NCBI RefSeq assembly: GCF_900453105.1
Contig: NZ_UGPW01000001.1
Span: 2,046,001-2,110,000, forward strand
Direction: 5' to 3'
Source: Moraxella ovis
GTDB taxonomy: Bacteria > Pseudomonadota > Gammaproteobacteria > Pseudomonadales > Moraxellaceae
DNA length: 64,000 bases
The notes under the pieces were generated by a model. It was given only the letters and a program-made list of their open reading frames with translations. It was not told where the DNA came from and searched no databases. Both the position numbers and the translations under genes were made by a program. Below are positions 44,921 through 54,654 of this stretch, one piece after another; the first letter of the stretch is position 1; every line of letters begins with the position of its first letter.

Positions 44921-47164
44921 ATGACAGATAACCCACAGTCTTCTTTTGACACCCGCTCGATCGCTGAATTTACCGAATCGGCATATCTTAATTATGCCAT
45001 GTACGTCATCATGGATCGAGCCCTGCCACACATCGCAGACGGTCTAAAGCCAGTTCAGCGCCGCATCGTCTACGCCATGAGCGAGCTTGGTCTTAAGCAC
45101 TCCGCCAAACCCAAAAAATCCGCCCGTACCGTAGGTGATGTACTGGGTAAATATCATCCGCATGGCGATTCTGCCTGTTATGAGGCGATGGTGCTGATGG
45201 CGCAGCCTTTTAGCTATCGCTATCCGCTTATCTTTGGGCAGGGTAACTGGGGCTCGCCTGATGACCCAAAATCCTTCGCCGCGATGCGATACACTGAAGC
45301 CAAGATGAGCAATTATGCCAATACACTGCTTGCCGAGCTTGAACAAGGCACCGTGGACTGGGTGTATAACTTCGATGGCTCATTAAAAGAACCTGCCACC
45401 CTGCCCGCGCGCCTGCCGAATATCCTGCTAAATGGCACCACAGGCATCGCGGTTGGTATGGCGACCGACATCCCACCGCACAACCTCACCGAGACGGTCA
45501 AAGCGTGCATCAAGCTACTCAAAAACCCAGCCATGTCCGTACGCGAGCTATGCAAGACCTTGCCTGCGCCAGACCTACCCACCAAGGCTGAGATCATCAC
45601 CCCTCAAGATGAACTCATCAATATGTACGAGACTGGCCGCGGCAGCTACAAGATGCGCGCCACCTATCATCTGGATAAAAATGACAAAAACACCGTCATC
45701 ATCGATGCACTGCCCTATCAAGTCTCTGGTAATAAAGTCATCGAACAGATCGCCAAGCTCATGCTTGACAAAAAACTGCCTTGGCTTAACGACATCAACG
45801 ACGAATCCGACCATGAGAACGCCTGTCGCATCGTACTAGAATTCAAAAAAGGCAAATTAGACCTTGATAAAATCATGAATCATTTGTTTGCCATGACCGA
45901 CCTTGAGGCGTCATATCGCGTGAACATGAACATGATTGGCATGAATGGCAAACCACAGGTCAAAAACCTAAAAGAAATCTTGTCAGAATGGCTAGACAGT
46001 CGCCGCGGTGTGGTCATTCGCCGTTTGCAGCATCGTCTGGATAAGATTGATAAACGCTTGCATATTTTGGCAGGTTTGCTCGTTGCCTACCTAAATATCG
46101 ATGAAGTCATCTCCATCATCAGAAATGAAGACGATCCCAAACTTGAGCTGATGAGCCGATTTGGGCTGACGGACATTCAAGCCGATGCCATTCTTGACAT
46201 CAAGTTACGCCAATTGGCAAAACTTGAAGAAATCGAATTAAATGCCGAACGAGATGCGCTAGAAGCTGAACGCGCCACCATCGCTGAACGCCTTGCCAAT
46301 CCTGACAGCCTAACCGCCCTGCTGATCGATGAGCTGACCGCTGACATGAAAGCTCATGGCGATGAACGCATGTCGCCTGTGGTCGTGCGTGATGAAGCCG
46401 CTGCCATCAAAGCATCGGATTTGGTACCTAGTGAAGCGGTAACTGTCGTGCTATCAAAGGCGGGCTGGATCCGCATGGCAAAAGGCCATGACGTGGATGC
46501 TGCCGCACTCAATTACCGATCGGGCGATGAATATCTGGCACATGCTCAAGGCAAATCCAACGACAAGCTGATCCTACTGGACAACACAGGTCGAAGCTAT
46601 GCCTTAGACCCCATCAACCTACCATCTGCTCGCGGACAAGGCGAACCGATTACCAGCATGCTAAACCCGCCCGCAGGCGCAAAAATAGAGCAGGTCTTAT
46701 TCGGCGATAAGGATGGTAAAGTACTGCTGGCAAGCTCTTCTGGTTATGGCTTCGTGGGTCAATATGCCAACTTTGAGACCAATCAAAAAGCGGGTAAAGC
46801 CATCATCAATCTCAACGATTCTGCGTTTTTGCCCGTTGGTAAGGTTGGCAGTGACGATACTTTAGTCGCTGCCTTGACAGATGCAGGTTATTTATTGGTG
46901 TTTGAATTGTCTGATCTGCCAAGCCTGAACAAAGGCAAAGGCAATAAAATCATCAACCTAAAAGATAAAGACGGCGAAACACTGATTAGCCTAGTCAGCC
47001 TTACAGCGTCTGACAGCCTAGCCATCAGTGCGGGCAAACGCACACTCACTCTTAAACCTGCCGACATCGCCACCTACATGGGTAAGCGCGCCAGTCGTGG
47101 CAGCCGCCTATCCAAAGGCTACTGGGGCGTATCCGGCATGACAACTCTCAAAAATAGCCAATAG
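44921..47164 (+). CDS. parC: DNA topoisomerase IV subunit A
   Basis: Type II topoisomerase subunit that cuts and rejoins DNA to unlink daughter chromosomes. The 747 residues include the catalytic Tyr124 ([10 protein letters not shown]), the quinolone-resistance region [12 protein letters not shown] with Ser84 and Glu88 (Ser80 and Glu84 of E. coli), the exit-gate coiled coil, and a C-terminal beta-pinwheel (for example [20 protein letters not shown]). The QRDR residues are those of quinolone-sensitive enzymes. No good ribosome site precedes the ATG. parE is not in the window. A strong terminator follows. Confidence 0.96.
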   Translation: MTDNPQSSFDTRSIAEFTESAYLNYAMYVIMDRALPHIADGLKPVQRRIVYAMSELGLKHSAKPKKSARTVGDVLGKYHPHGDSACYEAMVLMAQPFSYRYPLIFGQGNWGSPDDPKSFAAMRYTEAKMSNYANTLLAELEQGTVDWVYNFDGSLKEPATLPARLPNILLNGTTGIAVGMATDIPPHNLTETVKACIKLLKNPAMSVRELCKTLPAPDLPTKAEIITPQDELINMYETGRGSYKMRATYHLDKNDKNTVIIDALPYQVSGNKVIEQIAKLMLDKKLPWLNDINDESDHENACRIVLEFKKGKLDLDKIMNHLFAMTDLEASYRVNMNMIGMNGKPQVKNLKEILSEWLDSRRGVVIRRLQHRLDKIDKRLHILAGLLVAYLNIDEVISIIRNEDDPKLELMSRFGLTDIQADAILDIKLRQLAKLEEIELNAERDALEAERATIAERLANPDSLTALLIDELTADMKAHGDERMSPVVVRDEAAAIKASDLVPSEAVTVVLSKAGWIRMAKGHDVDAAALNYRSGDEYLAHAQGKSNDKLILLDNTGRSYALDPINLPSARGQGEPITSMLNPPAGAKIEQVLFGDKDGKVLLASSSGYGFVGQYANFETNQKAGKAIINLNDSAFLPVGKVGSDDTLVAALTDAGYLLVFELSDLPSLNKGKGNKIINLKDKDGETLISLVSLTASDSLAISAGKRTLTLKPADIATYMGKRASRGSRLSKGYWGVSGMTTLKNSQ

Positions 47165-47171
47165 TTAAGAT

Positions 47172-47199
47172 AAAACCCCAAGCGATGACTTGGGGTTTT
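47172..47199. terminator. Bidirectional terminator between parC and the NIF3-like gene
   Basis: AAAACCCCAAG pairs CTTGGGGTTTT around CGATGA, between convergent genes. Confidence 0.93.
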
Positions 47200-47216
47200 G
47201 TTTAGCTTAAGATTCA

Positions 47217-47540
47217 TTAGATGTCGACCATCTCATACACCTCATAGGCAGGCACTTCATAAGGATGCGCCTGCCTATAGAATGCTACGACCGCAGAGAG
47301 CTTATCGGCAGGTACAACCGCCTCTACTCGCCATTCTGAGACGTATTCAATCTTATCGATCTCACCGGTGGCAGGGTTTGCGCCCTTTAGTGGCTTGAAC
47401 TGCCCCAAACCAAGCACCTGCCATGAGCAGTGGCTATATCCACCGAGCTGTCCTGCACCCGCTTGGAATAAAGCAGTTTTGACTTTCTCCAGATCAGATT
47501 CTGGAATATAGCCAATGAATTTATATAGCTTATTTACCAT
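47217..47540 (-). CDS. Stand-alone NIF3/YqfO-type structural domain protein
   Basis: 107-residue protein corresponding to the PII-like domain that is inserted in longer NIF3 proteins such as YqfO. It has YKFIGYIPESDLEKVKTALF near the start, GQLGGYSHCSWQVLGLGQF (near residues 28-46) and the metal-binding-like RQAHPYEVPAYEVYEM at the end. Start ATG at 47540 follows GGAGAG; an in-frame TTG four codons earlier overlaps that site. Only one domain of the dinuclear metal enzyme is present, so a regulatory or trimeric scaffold role is more likely than catalysis. Single gene between two terminators. Confidence 0.85.
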   Translation of the reverse strand: MVNKLYKFIGYIPESDLEKVKTALFQAGAGQLGGYSHCSWQVLGLGQFKPLKGANPATGEIDKIEYVSEWRVEAVVPADKLSAVVAFYRQAHPYEVPAYEVYEMVDI

Positions 47541-47602
47541 TACTCTCTCCAATGACGAATGTTAGCTTGAACGTCTTTTTGAATACTGTTATTTTATCAA
47601 TA

Positions 47603-47630
47603 AAAAACCCAAGGCATCGCTTGGGTTTTT
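47603..47630. terminator. Intrinsic terminator after purC
   Basis: AAAAACCCAAG pairs CTTGGGTTTTT around GCATCG. It lies ten bases past the purC stop and is read from the minus strand. Confidence 0.92.
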
Positions 47631-47640
47631 GTTCATTTGG

Positions 47641-48357
47641 TCAGTCTTCCAAAGGCACGCCGATACGCAGTGCAACTTCTTCATAACCTTCAACCACATC
47701 GCCCAAGCCTTGGCGGAAACGGTCTTTGTCCAGTTTTTTCTTGGTTTCTTTGTCCCACAGGCGGCAGCCATCTGGAGAGAATTCATCACCAAGAACGATG
47801 CGGCCGTGGAACAGACCAAATTCTAACTTAAAGTCAACTAACATCAAACCTGCATCATCAAAGATCTTAGATAGAACTTCGTTTACTTTATGGGTTAGCA
47901 CTTTCATCTGCTCAAGCTCGTCAGCCGTGGCATAACCTAGGGCGATAGCGGTTGATTCAGACAGCATCGGATCGCCAAGCTTGTCGTCTTTATAGAACAA
48001 CTCATAAGTTGGCGGAAGTAGCGGCAGACCCTCAGCCAAGCCAAGGCGCTTCATCAGACCACCTGCAGCATAGTTACGCACCACACATTCAACAGGAATC
48101 ATTTTTAGGCGTTTTACCAGCACTTCATCGTCAGACAGCTGACGCTCAAAATGCGTCTCAATGCCCGCTTCGCTCAACTTTTGCATGATGAACGCATTGA
48201 AGCGGTTATTTACTTTACCTTTACGATCGAGCTGCGCCATCTTCTCGCCATTGAAAGCTGATGCGTCATTGCGAAAATGCAATACCAAATAATCTTGATG
48301 CTCAGTCTCATAAACAGACTTGGCTTTACCAGTATAAAGTAGGGCTTGTTTTTCCAT
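47641..48357 (-). CDS. purC: SAICAR synthetase (phosphoribosylaminoimidazole-succinocarboxamide synthase)
   Basis: Purine biosynthesis enzyme that joins aspartate to CAIR using ATP. The 238 residues have [14 protein letters not shown] (ATP-binding, near 6), [10 protein letters not shown] (near 27), [13 protein letters not shown] (near 92) and the family signature [20 protein letters not shown] with DGCRLWD. Start ATG at 48357 after GAGAAATATC; it gives the usual short [13 protein letters not shown] beginning. It is last in the series dapA-(BamC-like)-purC, the same order as in E. coli. Confidence 0.96.
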   Translation of the reverse strand: MEKQALLYTGKAKSVYETEHQDYLVLHFRNDASAFNGEKMAQLDRKGKVNNRFNAFIMQKLSEAGIETHFERQLSDDEVLVKRLKMIPVECVVRNYAAGGLMKRLGLAEGLPLLPPTYELFYKDDKLGDPMLSESTAIALGYATADELEQMKVLTHKVNEVLSKIFDDAGLMLVDFKLEFGLFHGRIVLGDEFSPDGCRLWDKETKKKLDKDRFRQGLGDVVEGYEEVALRIGVPLED

Positions 48358-48386
48358 GATATTTCTCAAAAAGTCGCAATAAAAAA

Positions 48387-48665
48387 TTAATGGGCTGCGG
48401 TTGGCGGCTTTGGCAGCTCATACTGCTTGCCAGAATCATTGGTCAAGTTAATTGGGCTTGCGCCAAGATTTGGCGTTTGATACAACGGAGTGAATTCAGC
48501 GGTCGCTTGATTGGCAGGCAGCTTAATCGGGTCGATTTTTTGGCTTTGTTGGTAGTCTAGGCTGCCATTATTACGCTTGCCGAGCCAGTTTTTGGTGGTG
48601 CTACAGCCCGTCAAGGCAATACTAAGCGCAACCAAGGCTACACCAATTTTTGTCATGTGATTCAT
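48387..48665 (-). CDS. Short BamC/NlpB-like lipoprotein
   Basis: 92-residue lipoprotein with signal peptide and lipobox LTGCS (Cys21). The mature part is about 70 residues, rich in Pro, Asn, Gln and Leu with no predicted fold: [42 protein letters not shown]. This composition and its position between dapA and purC match BamC, whose unstructured N-terminal arm binds BamD in the outer-membrane assembly machine. The two helix-grip domains of E. coli BamC (344 residues) are absent. Start ATG at 48665 after AAGGATAATAT. Assignment rests mainly on position and composition. Confidence 0.65.
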   Translation of the reverse strand: MNHMTKIGVALVALSIALTGCSTTKNWLGKRNNGSLDYQQSQKIDPIKLPANQATAEFTPLYQTPNLGASPINLTNDSGKQYELPKPPTAAH

Positions 48666-48693
48666 ATATTATCCTTGCAAGTTGACCGAACGA

Positions 48694-49596
48694 TTAAGCC
48701 AATTGAGCTTTTGTTAATGCTGCATCAACCACAGGCTGATTCTGCTCTGATAGCCATACCAATGGCAGACGAATGCCTTTGCCGATTTTACCCATTTTAT
48801 ATAGAGCATATTTGGCAGGTTGCGGGCTTGATTCACAAAATAGATCATTGTGAAGATGCTTAACCGTGTCATGGATTTCGCTTGCCTTATCAAAATCGCC
48901 CGCCAAAGCCAGCTCAAATACTTGGCTCATCGCCTTAGGCACGATGTTAGAGATCACAGAAATATTACCACGAGCACCAAGCTTGATGAATTCAAGTGCC
49001 GTTGGGTCATCGCCTGACAGCACAACCATGTGATCGCCAACTGCTTTTATCAATGCTGCGCCACGCTCTAGATTGCCTGTCGCGTCTTTGATGGCGACGA
49101 TGTTCGGCAGATTCATCAAGCGTTCAACCGTCTCTTGGCTAATATCGACAATGGTACGCCCTGGCACATTATATAGCATCTGTGGCATGTCAACCGCTTC
49201 ACTGATCGCCTTGTAGTGCTGATAGATACCCTCTTGAGTTGGCTTATTATAATAAGGCGCAACCAAAAGCGCACAGTCCGCGCCTGCTTCTTTGGCAGCT
49301 TGGGTAAGTTCAATCGCCTCCAAGGTGTTGTTCGCGCCCGTCCCTGCGATCACAGGCACACGTCCTGCCACATACTTCACAAAAAAACGAATCACATCAA
49401 TGTGCTCATCCATTGACAAAGTCGTCGATTCGCCAGTCGTTCCTACCGCCACAAGTGCGTGCGTACCTTCGGCAATCTGCCAATCAATCAACTTACCCAA
49501 TGCGTCATAATCTACTGCGCCATCGTCCTTCATGGGCGTGACCAACGCGGTGATTGAGCCTTTTAGCTTAGATTTAATGTCTTGATAATCTGTCAT
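48694..49596 (-). CDS. dapA: 4-hydroxy-tetrahydrodipicolinate synthase
   Basis: Condenses pyruvate with aspartate semialdehyde in lysine/diaminopimelate synthesis. In the 300 residues the Schiff-base lysine is Lys170 (NIVAIKDATGN), the proton-relay tyrosine Tyr142 (MLYNVPGRT), and the GTTGESTTL motif lies at 52-60. Length and C-terminal helical domain are normal. The ribosome site is weak. First of the dapA-(BamC-like)-purC unit, with about 30 bases to the next gene. Confidence 0.96.
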   Translation of the reverse strand: MTDYQDIKSKLKGSITALVTPMKDDGAVDYDALGKLIDWQIAEGTHALVAVGTTGESTTLSMDEHIDVIRFFVKYVAGRVPVIAGTGANNTLEAIELTQAAKEAGADCALLVAPYYNKPTQEGIYQHYKAISEAVDMPQMLYNVPGRTIVDISQETVERLMNLPNIVAIKDATGNLERGAALIKAVGDHMVVLSGDDPTALEFIKLGARGNISVISNIVPKAMSQVFELALAGDFDKASEIHDTVKHLHNDLFCESSPQPAKYALYKMGKIGKGIRLPLVWLSEQNQPVVDAALTKAQLA

Positions 49597-49680
49597 AATA
49601 AAGCCACTGATATGTATTAAATTAGCTTAGTTTATCATAATTAATTTGGGTTTTGATGGATTTTATGAAATTTATTTTGG

Positions 49681-51099
49681 TCATTCGATACGCATTCCGA
49701 TGATGGCGGGCGTACCTTGGCGGATCAGCTGCACAGGCACGACGCCCTCGCGGGGCAGGCTTTTTACAGCGACCGCCATCTCATCGGCGCTTCTGGTTGG
49801 GTGGCTATTAAGCCCAAGGATTACATCGCCCACTTGAATGCCTGTACGTGCCGCAAGCCCCATAGGATTAACCGAAGTGATCATCACGCCACCATTCACC
49901 CCAAAGCTGGCAAGCGCTTGCGCCTCGGCAGGAGACAGCTCTTTAAGGCGCAAGCCTAGGCGAAGTCCATTATTGCTCTGATGCTGACCACCTGCTGACA
50001 CATCACTAGGTGCTTCAGCGAAGGTGCCTTGAGCGACGTATTTTTGATTGCCTCGTTGGTAGGTTAGATTAAAACTGTCATTGGGCTTGGCACGGTTAAG
50101 CAGATTTAGCATCTCGGCAGCGTGCGTGATGGCATGGCCGTTGAAATTTAGCACCAGATCGCCGGGTCGAAGTCCGGCTCGATCGGCAGGTGAATCAACT
50201 GCCACGCGGGTCAATAGCGCGCCTTGTGGGCGTGACAGCCCATATACCTCAGCCAGATTTCTATCGACATCCTGTACCACAAGCCCCATCGCAGCTCGGC
50301 GCACTCTGCCTGTCGTCTTGATCTGCTCATAGATGTGCAAGGCGGTATCAATCGGGATTGAGAACGACAGCCCCATGTATCCGCCCGTGTCGCTAAAGAT
50401 GTGCGAGTTCACGCCGACGACCTCGCCTCGCTTATTAAATAGCGGTCCACCTGAATTACCTTGATTCAAAGCCACGTCTGATTGAATGAACGGTACAGTC
50501 GCCTCGGGCGTCATGCTTCGTGATTTGGCAGATACGATGCCTGCCGATGCCGAATAATCAAAGCCAAAAGGCGAACCGATGGCAAGCACAGGCTCGCCCA
50601 CACGCAGCTCATTTCTAGACATGGTCAGCGCCGGGAAGTTTGTCCCTTCTACCTTTAGAACAGCGATGTCAGACGCTTCGTCAGAACCGACGAGTATGGC
50701 ATCCATTTCGGTGCGATCGTTTAGAGTTACTGTGATGCGGTCTGAATCTTTGACGACGTGATGGTTGGTTAAGACATAACCATCCTTAGTGATAAAAAAC
50801 CCCGTGCCAAATCCATGCTCAATGGTTGGCGCATTACCCGCATGCTCACCCAAATATTCACGCAGCAGCTGTGAAGTTTGGGCGTTGCGGTTCAGCATCT
50901 CCTCACTGATGGGCTTGGTGGTTGAGATTCGCACAACCCCACTGGACACACGCTCCACCAAATCGGCAAAATCCACCTGAACCATCGCATGCGCTGATGT
51001 GGCAGGACTGGGAAAAATGACTGATACAGACAAGGCAGCCGCCAAAATAGCGGGTCTGAATAGATGCTTGCTTAACGAAGTGTGGTTTAACATGATCAT
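49681..51099 (-). CDS. Periplasmic Do-type serine protease (DegQ/MucD-like)
   Basis: HtrA-family protease/chaperone for misfolded envelope proteins. The 472 residues start with a signal peptide cleaved near AHA (38). The trypsin-like domain has His114 (TNHHVV), Asp144 (SDIAVLK) and Ser216 (LNQGNSGGPL). Two PDZ domains follow (about 270-360 and 380-470; RAGLRPGDLVLNFNG and RTGIQVGDVILGLNS). The short insertion loop resembles DegQ/MucD more than DegP. Two close ATGs (51099, 51093) are possible and neither has a strong ribosome site. It lies downstream of tmk on the same strand. Confidence 0.93.
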   Translation of the reverse strand: MIMLNHTSLSKHLFRPAILAAALSVSVIFPSPATSAHAMVQVDFADLVERVSSGVVRISTTKPISEEMLNRNAQTSQLLREYLGEHAGNAPTIEHGFGTGFFITKDGYVLTNHHVVKDSDRITVTLNDRTEMDAILVGSDEASDIAVLKVEGTNFPALTMSRNELRVGEPVLAIGSPFGFDYSASAGIVSAKSRSMTPEATVPFIQSDVALNQGNSGGPLFNKRGEVVGVNSHIFSDTGGYMGLSFSIPIDTALHIYEQIKTTGRVRRAAMGLVVQDVDRNLAEVYGLSRPQGALLTRVAVDSPADRAGLRPGDLVLNFNGHAITHAAEMLNLLNRAKPNDSFNLTYQRGNQKYVAQGTFAEAPSDVSAGGQHQSNNGLRLGLRLKELSPAEAQALASFGVNGGVMITSVNPMGLAARTGIQVGDVILGLNSHPTRSADEMAVAVKSLPREGVVPVQLIRQGTPAIIGMRIE

Positions 51100-51204
51100 G
51101 AATTTTAAAATAAGTAGTGGGTTAGTATCTTAAAAATCATCCGAGCCGTCAAGTGAGACTTCTTAGTAAAAACTTACCAAAGCCTTAACAAGCTTACACG
51201 TTTC

Positions 51205-51849
51205 TCACACGCCTACCGCACCAATGATGCGTACCAACACCTCATCAGTCTCCCCACTGGCATCGATACGGCGAATGCGCGTGGGTGCGTGATTGAATTG
51301 ATGTAAAAGCCCTTGATACACTCGATCAAAAAAACTCGTGTCCAGCGATTCAAATCGGTCAGCCTGACTGCGCTTGGCGGCACGAGCCATGCCTGTCGCC
51401 ACATCCAAATCTAGCCACAGCGTCACATCAGGTAGCCTAGGGACAAAATTGGCAATCAGCAGTTCAATCTTATGAAGTGCCGCCGCATCACCATCAAACC
51501 GTCCAAACCCTTGATAGGCAACCGTACTGTCGATGAATCTGTCGCACACCACCCATTTGCCCGCCGCTAAAGCAGGCAAGATGGTCTTATGCAGATGATC
51601 GGCGCGTGCAGCGAACATGAGTAACAGCTCAGTATCATCGTGTAAGATGTTGTTTTTATTTAATAAAACCTCACGAACAACTTCCGCTACATCAGCGCCA
51701 CCTGGCTCGCGCGTACGCACATGCTCGATGCCCTGAGACATCAAGTATCGACAAAACCCATCAATGGCGGTCGTCTTGCCCACACCTTCTGTGCCTTCAA
51801 AACTGATGAACTTAGGCGTCTGAGATTGAGCTTTGGCTGATGCATTCAT
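51205..51849 (-). CDS. tmk: Thymidylate kinase
   Basis: Phosphorylates dTMP to dTDP. 214 residues with P-loop FEGTEGVGKTT (17-27), the DR motif VVCDRFIDSTVAYQG (near 98-112), TREPGG (46-51), and a LID region MARAAKRSQADRFE. The N-terminus has ten residues before the first strand, a bit longer than usual. It follows mltG by 11 bases, the pabC-mltG-tmk order seen in many proteobacteria; holB, often next, is not here. Confidence 0.96.
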   Translation of the reverse strand: MNASAKAQSQTPKFISFEGTEGVGKTTAIDGFCRYLMSQGIEHVRTREPGGADVAEVVREVLLNKNNILHDDTELLLMFAARADHLHKTILPALAAGKWVVCDRFIDSTVAYQGFGRFDGDAAALHKIELLIANFVPRLPDVTLWLDLDVATGMARAAKRSQADRFESLDTSFFDRVYQGLLHQFNHAPTRIRRIDASGETDEVLVRIIGAVGV

Positions 51850-51860
51850 GAGGTGCTGCC

Positions 51861-52982
51861 TTATTGATTCTTGGATTTCATGACCGCGCGATATTCTGCC
51901 ACTGCCTTGTTATGCTCATCCAAAGTGCGGCTAAACTTATGCCCGCCGTCGCCTGTCGCCACAAAGAAAATAACGTCTGTATCTTCAGGATGTATGGCGG
52001 CCTCAATGGCGGCCTTTGATGGCAATGCGATCGGCGTAGGCGGCAGACCGTCAATCTGATAGGTGTTGTAGTCAGTCTTTTCATTGATGTTAGAGCGATA
52101 AATCTTGCCATCATAACGATCAAACAGCCCATAAATGATGGTCGGATCCGTCTGTAAGCGCATGTTCTTGCGCATGCGGTTGATGAACACCGCTGCGACC
52201 TTGTGACGCTCTTCTGCCAGTCCGGTTTCTTTTTCAATGATGCTTGCCATGATGAGCGCCTCATAACTGTTCTTATAAGGCAAGTCTGGCGCGCGGCTCT
52301 CCCATGCATTCACCAAAGCGGTCTGCTGATCATCATAGAGTCTTTTTAGGATTTGGCGATCGGTCGTTCCATGATCGAAAGTATAAGTATTCGGTGCAAA
52401 CTGTCCTTCTAAATTCCCATTCACGGCGGTGATGCCAAGCGCCTTTGATACAGCTTCATTGTCGCGGGCAACATCCGCCCATGAATAACCATCAGCGCGT
52501 GGAGTCAGGATTTCAAGGGTTACACCATCGGTATTTTTTAGGGTGTTGTATAAGTCCTTGACTGTCTTACCCTCGATGATCTGCACCTTAATCATGCGGA
52601 CTTCGGAGCCTTGCGATAAGATATCAATGACCTGTTTTAGGCTAGCATTGGCAGGGATCTGATAGACGCCTTCTTGAAGTGGCGTGCGTGCGTGGACTTT
52701 TAGGTATAGCTTAGTTGCCGCACTTGATGCCAATGCGGATGTTTGCCATTTATCTTTGACCAACAGGCTGTGATAGGTATCGCCTCTCTTGACTTCCAGC
52801 GTCTGCGCCTGTCGATCCGTCTTGGCAAAGATGGTGCTGTACACGATGACACACCATAACAAGATAGCCGCCAATATTCCAAGCCAAATCAGCTTTGAAA
52901 CGGCGCTTTTCCCTAGGGTGTTATTACGCCTTTGGTTGGGTCTGGCGGTGGTTTTTTGGGTGGTTTTTTTTGGATTTGGCAT
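51861..52982 (-). CDS. mltG: Endolytic murein transglycosylase MltG
   Basis: Inner-membrane enzyme that cuts nascent glycan strands and sets their length. It has a basic cytoplasmic tail, one transmembrane helix (about 32-52) and a LysM-like region (TLEVKRGDTYHSLLV). The YceG catalytic domain includes MIKVQIIEGKTVKDLYNTL and the active-site glutamate in ASIIEKETGLAEER, then VFINRMRKNMRLQTDPTIIY. About 373 residues. The ATG at 52982 and a TTG at 53000 are both possible starts and neither has a good ribosome site. It lies between pabC and tmk in one unit. Confidence 0.94.
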   Translation of the reverse strand: MPNPKKTTQKTTARPNQRRNNTLGKSAVSKLIWLGILAAILLWCVIVYSTIFAKTDRQAQTLEVKRGDTYHSLLVKDKWQTSALASSAATKLYLKVHARTPLQEGVYQIPANASLKQVIDILSQGSEVRMIKVQIIEGKTVKDLYNTLKNTDGVTLEILTPRADGYSWADVARDNEAVSKALGITAVNGNLEGQFAPNTYTFDHGTTDRQILKRLYDDQQTALVNAWESRAPDLPYKNSYEALIMASIIEKETGLAEERHKVAAVFINRMRKNMRLQTDPTIIYGLFDRYDGKIYRSNINEKTDYNTYQIDGLPPTPIALPSKAAIEAAIHPEDTDVIFFVATGDGGHKFSRTLDEHNKAVAEYRAVMKSKNQ

Positions 52983-53086
52983 GGCTTGTGGCTGTGTCAA
53001 TAAAAATAAAAATTACCGTATTGTATCATGTTTTTGAAATGGCGCATCAGGCATTTTGGTTAAGGCAATTTACATGATAAGTCGGC

Positions 53087-53938
53087 CTAATGACTGTTTG
53101 ATGACAAGATATGGATGTGCTGACTTAGTTGTAGAATGTCGCCATCAATAATTAGTGCATCGATCGGCATGATGCCACGCACCGCATTACAAAAGAACAT
53201 ACCGCTGATGCGCTTTAGATCATCGTCTGTCAGCCCACGAACTTTAATGCTAAACTTTAACATCAAGGTTCGGCGCATCACGCCATCCACACCCACATCC
53301 GTGATGGGCGGCGTATACCACACGCCATCAATGCAGTAGCAGACATTGCCCGTCGTGCCACTGACCCAGTCGCCTGACGCGCTCTTGATCAGCCCTTCTA
53401 CGATGCCAGAATTAGATTCTTGATGATCCAATAAAGCTCTATGAATAAAAACTTGCTCATGGCTACTAATGAGCTTAAGTCCAATAAATCTGGACGTGCG
53501 CAACGATACCTTCTCATCAAGGCAAACAGCCCTACCTACTTTCTGACAAGGTACACCCGATACGAATTCCACACCATCATAAATGCGTGATGCTGTTGAC
53601 TTGATAAAAACTTGCGCGCATTGATTGAGATAGCCATAGCCACGCACTTCTTGGGGTGCGCGAGTGACAATGATTTTTAGTATGCCTTCTTGGATGTCTT
53701 TCGCTAGGCGATATAAAGCCGACATCACACCATCTACGTCGAATGATAATTCTAGCCGCTCTGCTGATCTGACCAGTCGCTCTCGATGACCATCAGCGAA
53801 TAGCACACGCCCATCATGAGCGCCAATGGTGCTAAAAAACCCATCCCCATAAGCCAAGCCGCGCTCATCCATGATGCCATCGCATTTGGTGAGCGCCTGC
53901 TGATCAGACTCTCTAAGAAGATAATAAGTTGTCGTCAT
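53087..53938 (-). CDS. pabC: Aminodeoxychorismate lyase
   Basis: PLP enzyme of folate synthesis that releases pyruvate from 4-amino-4-deoxychorismate to give p-aminobenzoate. The class IV aminotransferase fold is visible in 283 residues: DERGLAYGDGFFSTI (near 23-37), the expected catalytic-lysine region GLKLISSHEQV (near 150), and SGIVEGLIKSASGDWVSGTT before the cofactor-binding NVCY. The DERGLAYGDG motif and the mltG-tmk neighbourhood favour PabC over branched-chain or D-amino-acid aminotransferases. The ATG at 53938 is used; a TTG at 53950 is less likely. Confidence 0.88.
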   Translation of the reverse strand: MTTTYYLLRESDQQALTKCDGIMDERGLAYGDGFFSTIGAHDGRVLFADGHRERLVRSAERLELSFDVDGVMSALYRLAKDIQEGILKIIVTRAPQEVRGYGYLNQCAQVFIKSTASRIYDGVEFVSGVPCQKVGRAVCLDEKVSLRTSRFIGLKLISSHEQVFIHRALLDHQESNSGIVEGLIKSASGDWVSGTTGNVCYCIDGVWYTPPITDVGVDGVMRRTLMLKFSIKVRGLTDDDLKRISGMFFCNAVRGIMPIDALIIDGDILQLSQHIHILSSNSH

Positions 53939-53951
53939 GATATGTGCCAAG

Positions 53952-54539
53952 TTATTTTTGAAGGATGATGCGACATTGATAATTCATGCAGTCAGCCGTG
54001 ATCACGCCTGCAACCTTCTCGCCTTTGTCGGTGGTTGCGTATGGTTTATTGGGGTTTTGTAGGATGGTTCTGACCAGATTTTCGCCTTTTTTGCCATCAT
54101 AAGCACCCATTAGCGAATGAATGCGCTTGGCATAATCTAAGCTTGCGCGTTTTTGGTCGTCGTTATCCTTGGGTGCGGCATAATACCAAGCAACCTCAAG
54201 CACCTCATCTGACTCCACGACATAGAGCGGTGGTTCATGGCGTGCGCTGAATCGATATTTGGTGGCGTGATTGCCATAATAATCCAAACCGCTCTCTTGG
54301 GTGGCGGTCGTGCCGATGCTTGCCTTTAGCTGCTCTATGTTCATGCCTTGCTTGGGTGTGCTTGCCCAATTTTCCACATCATAGACCACCGGCTCATAGA
54401 CGCGTGCCTCGCCATCATCTTGGACGACTTTTTCTTGGGGTGCAACAGGGCGAGAAATCATAAAAAGCACAATCGCCAACGCGATAAGCACTCCAATGAG
54501 CAAGAAAGGCAGCTTAGATTTGGAGGGTTTGGTGGTCAT
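53952..54539 (-). CDS. Hypothetical single-pass membrane-anchored protein
   Basis: Unrecognised protein of 195 residues. It has a short basic N-terminus (TTKPSKSK), one transmembrane helix (about 10-28, LPFLLIGVLIALAIVLFM), then an extracytoplasmic domain of about 160 residues. Two cysteines near the C-terminus (ADCMNYQCRII) could form a disulfide, fitting a periplasmic location. It lies 13 bases before pabC, so it probably starts the pabC-mltG-tmk transcription unit. The ATG at 54539 has GGA at suitable distance; the one at 54548 does not. No function suggested. Confidence 0.72.
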   Translation of the reverse strand: MTTKPSKSKLPFLLIGVLIALAIVLFMISRPVAPQEKVVQDDGEARVYEPVVYDVENWASTPKQGMNIEQLKASIGTTATQESGLDYYGNHATKYRFSARHEPPLYVVESDEVLEVAWYYAAPKDNDDQKRASLDYAKRIHSLMGAYDGKKGENLVRTILQNPNKPYATTDKGEKVAGVITADCMNYQCRIILQK

Positions 54540-54654
54540 ATCAATCATCCAAGTAAAGTTCGTTGTATTTTACCTAAGTTTTAAAAAACTTGCTATTTTT
54601 TCTATAATGCAGTAAAAATACCCCAACATTAGCTCTTATTATTTTGGATCATTC

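Noticed and set aside
45149..45200. Quinolone-resistance change in parC
   Set aside because: Ser84 and Glu88 are the residues of susceptible enzymes, so no resistance substitution is visible at these sites.
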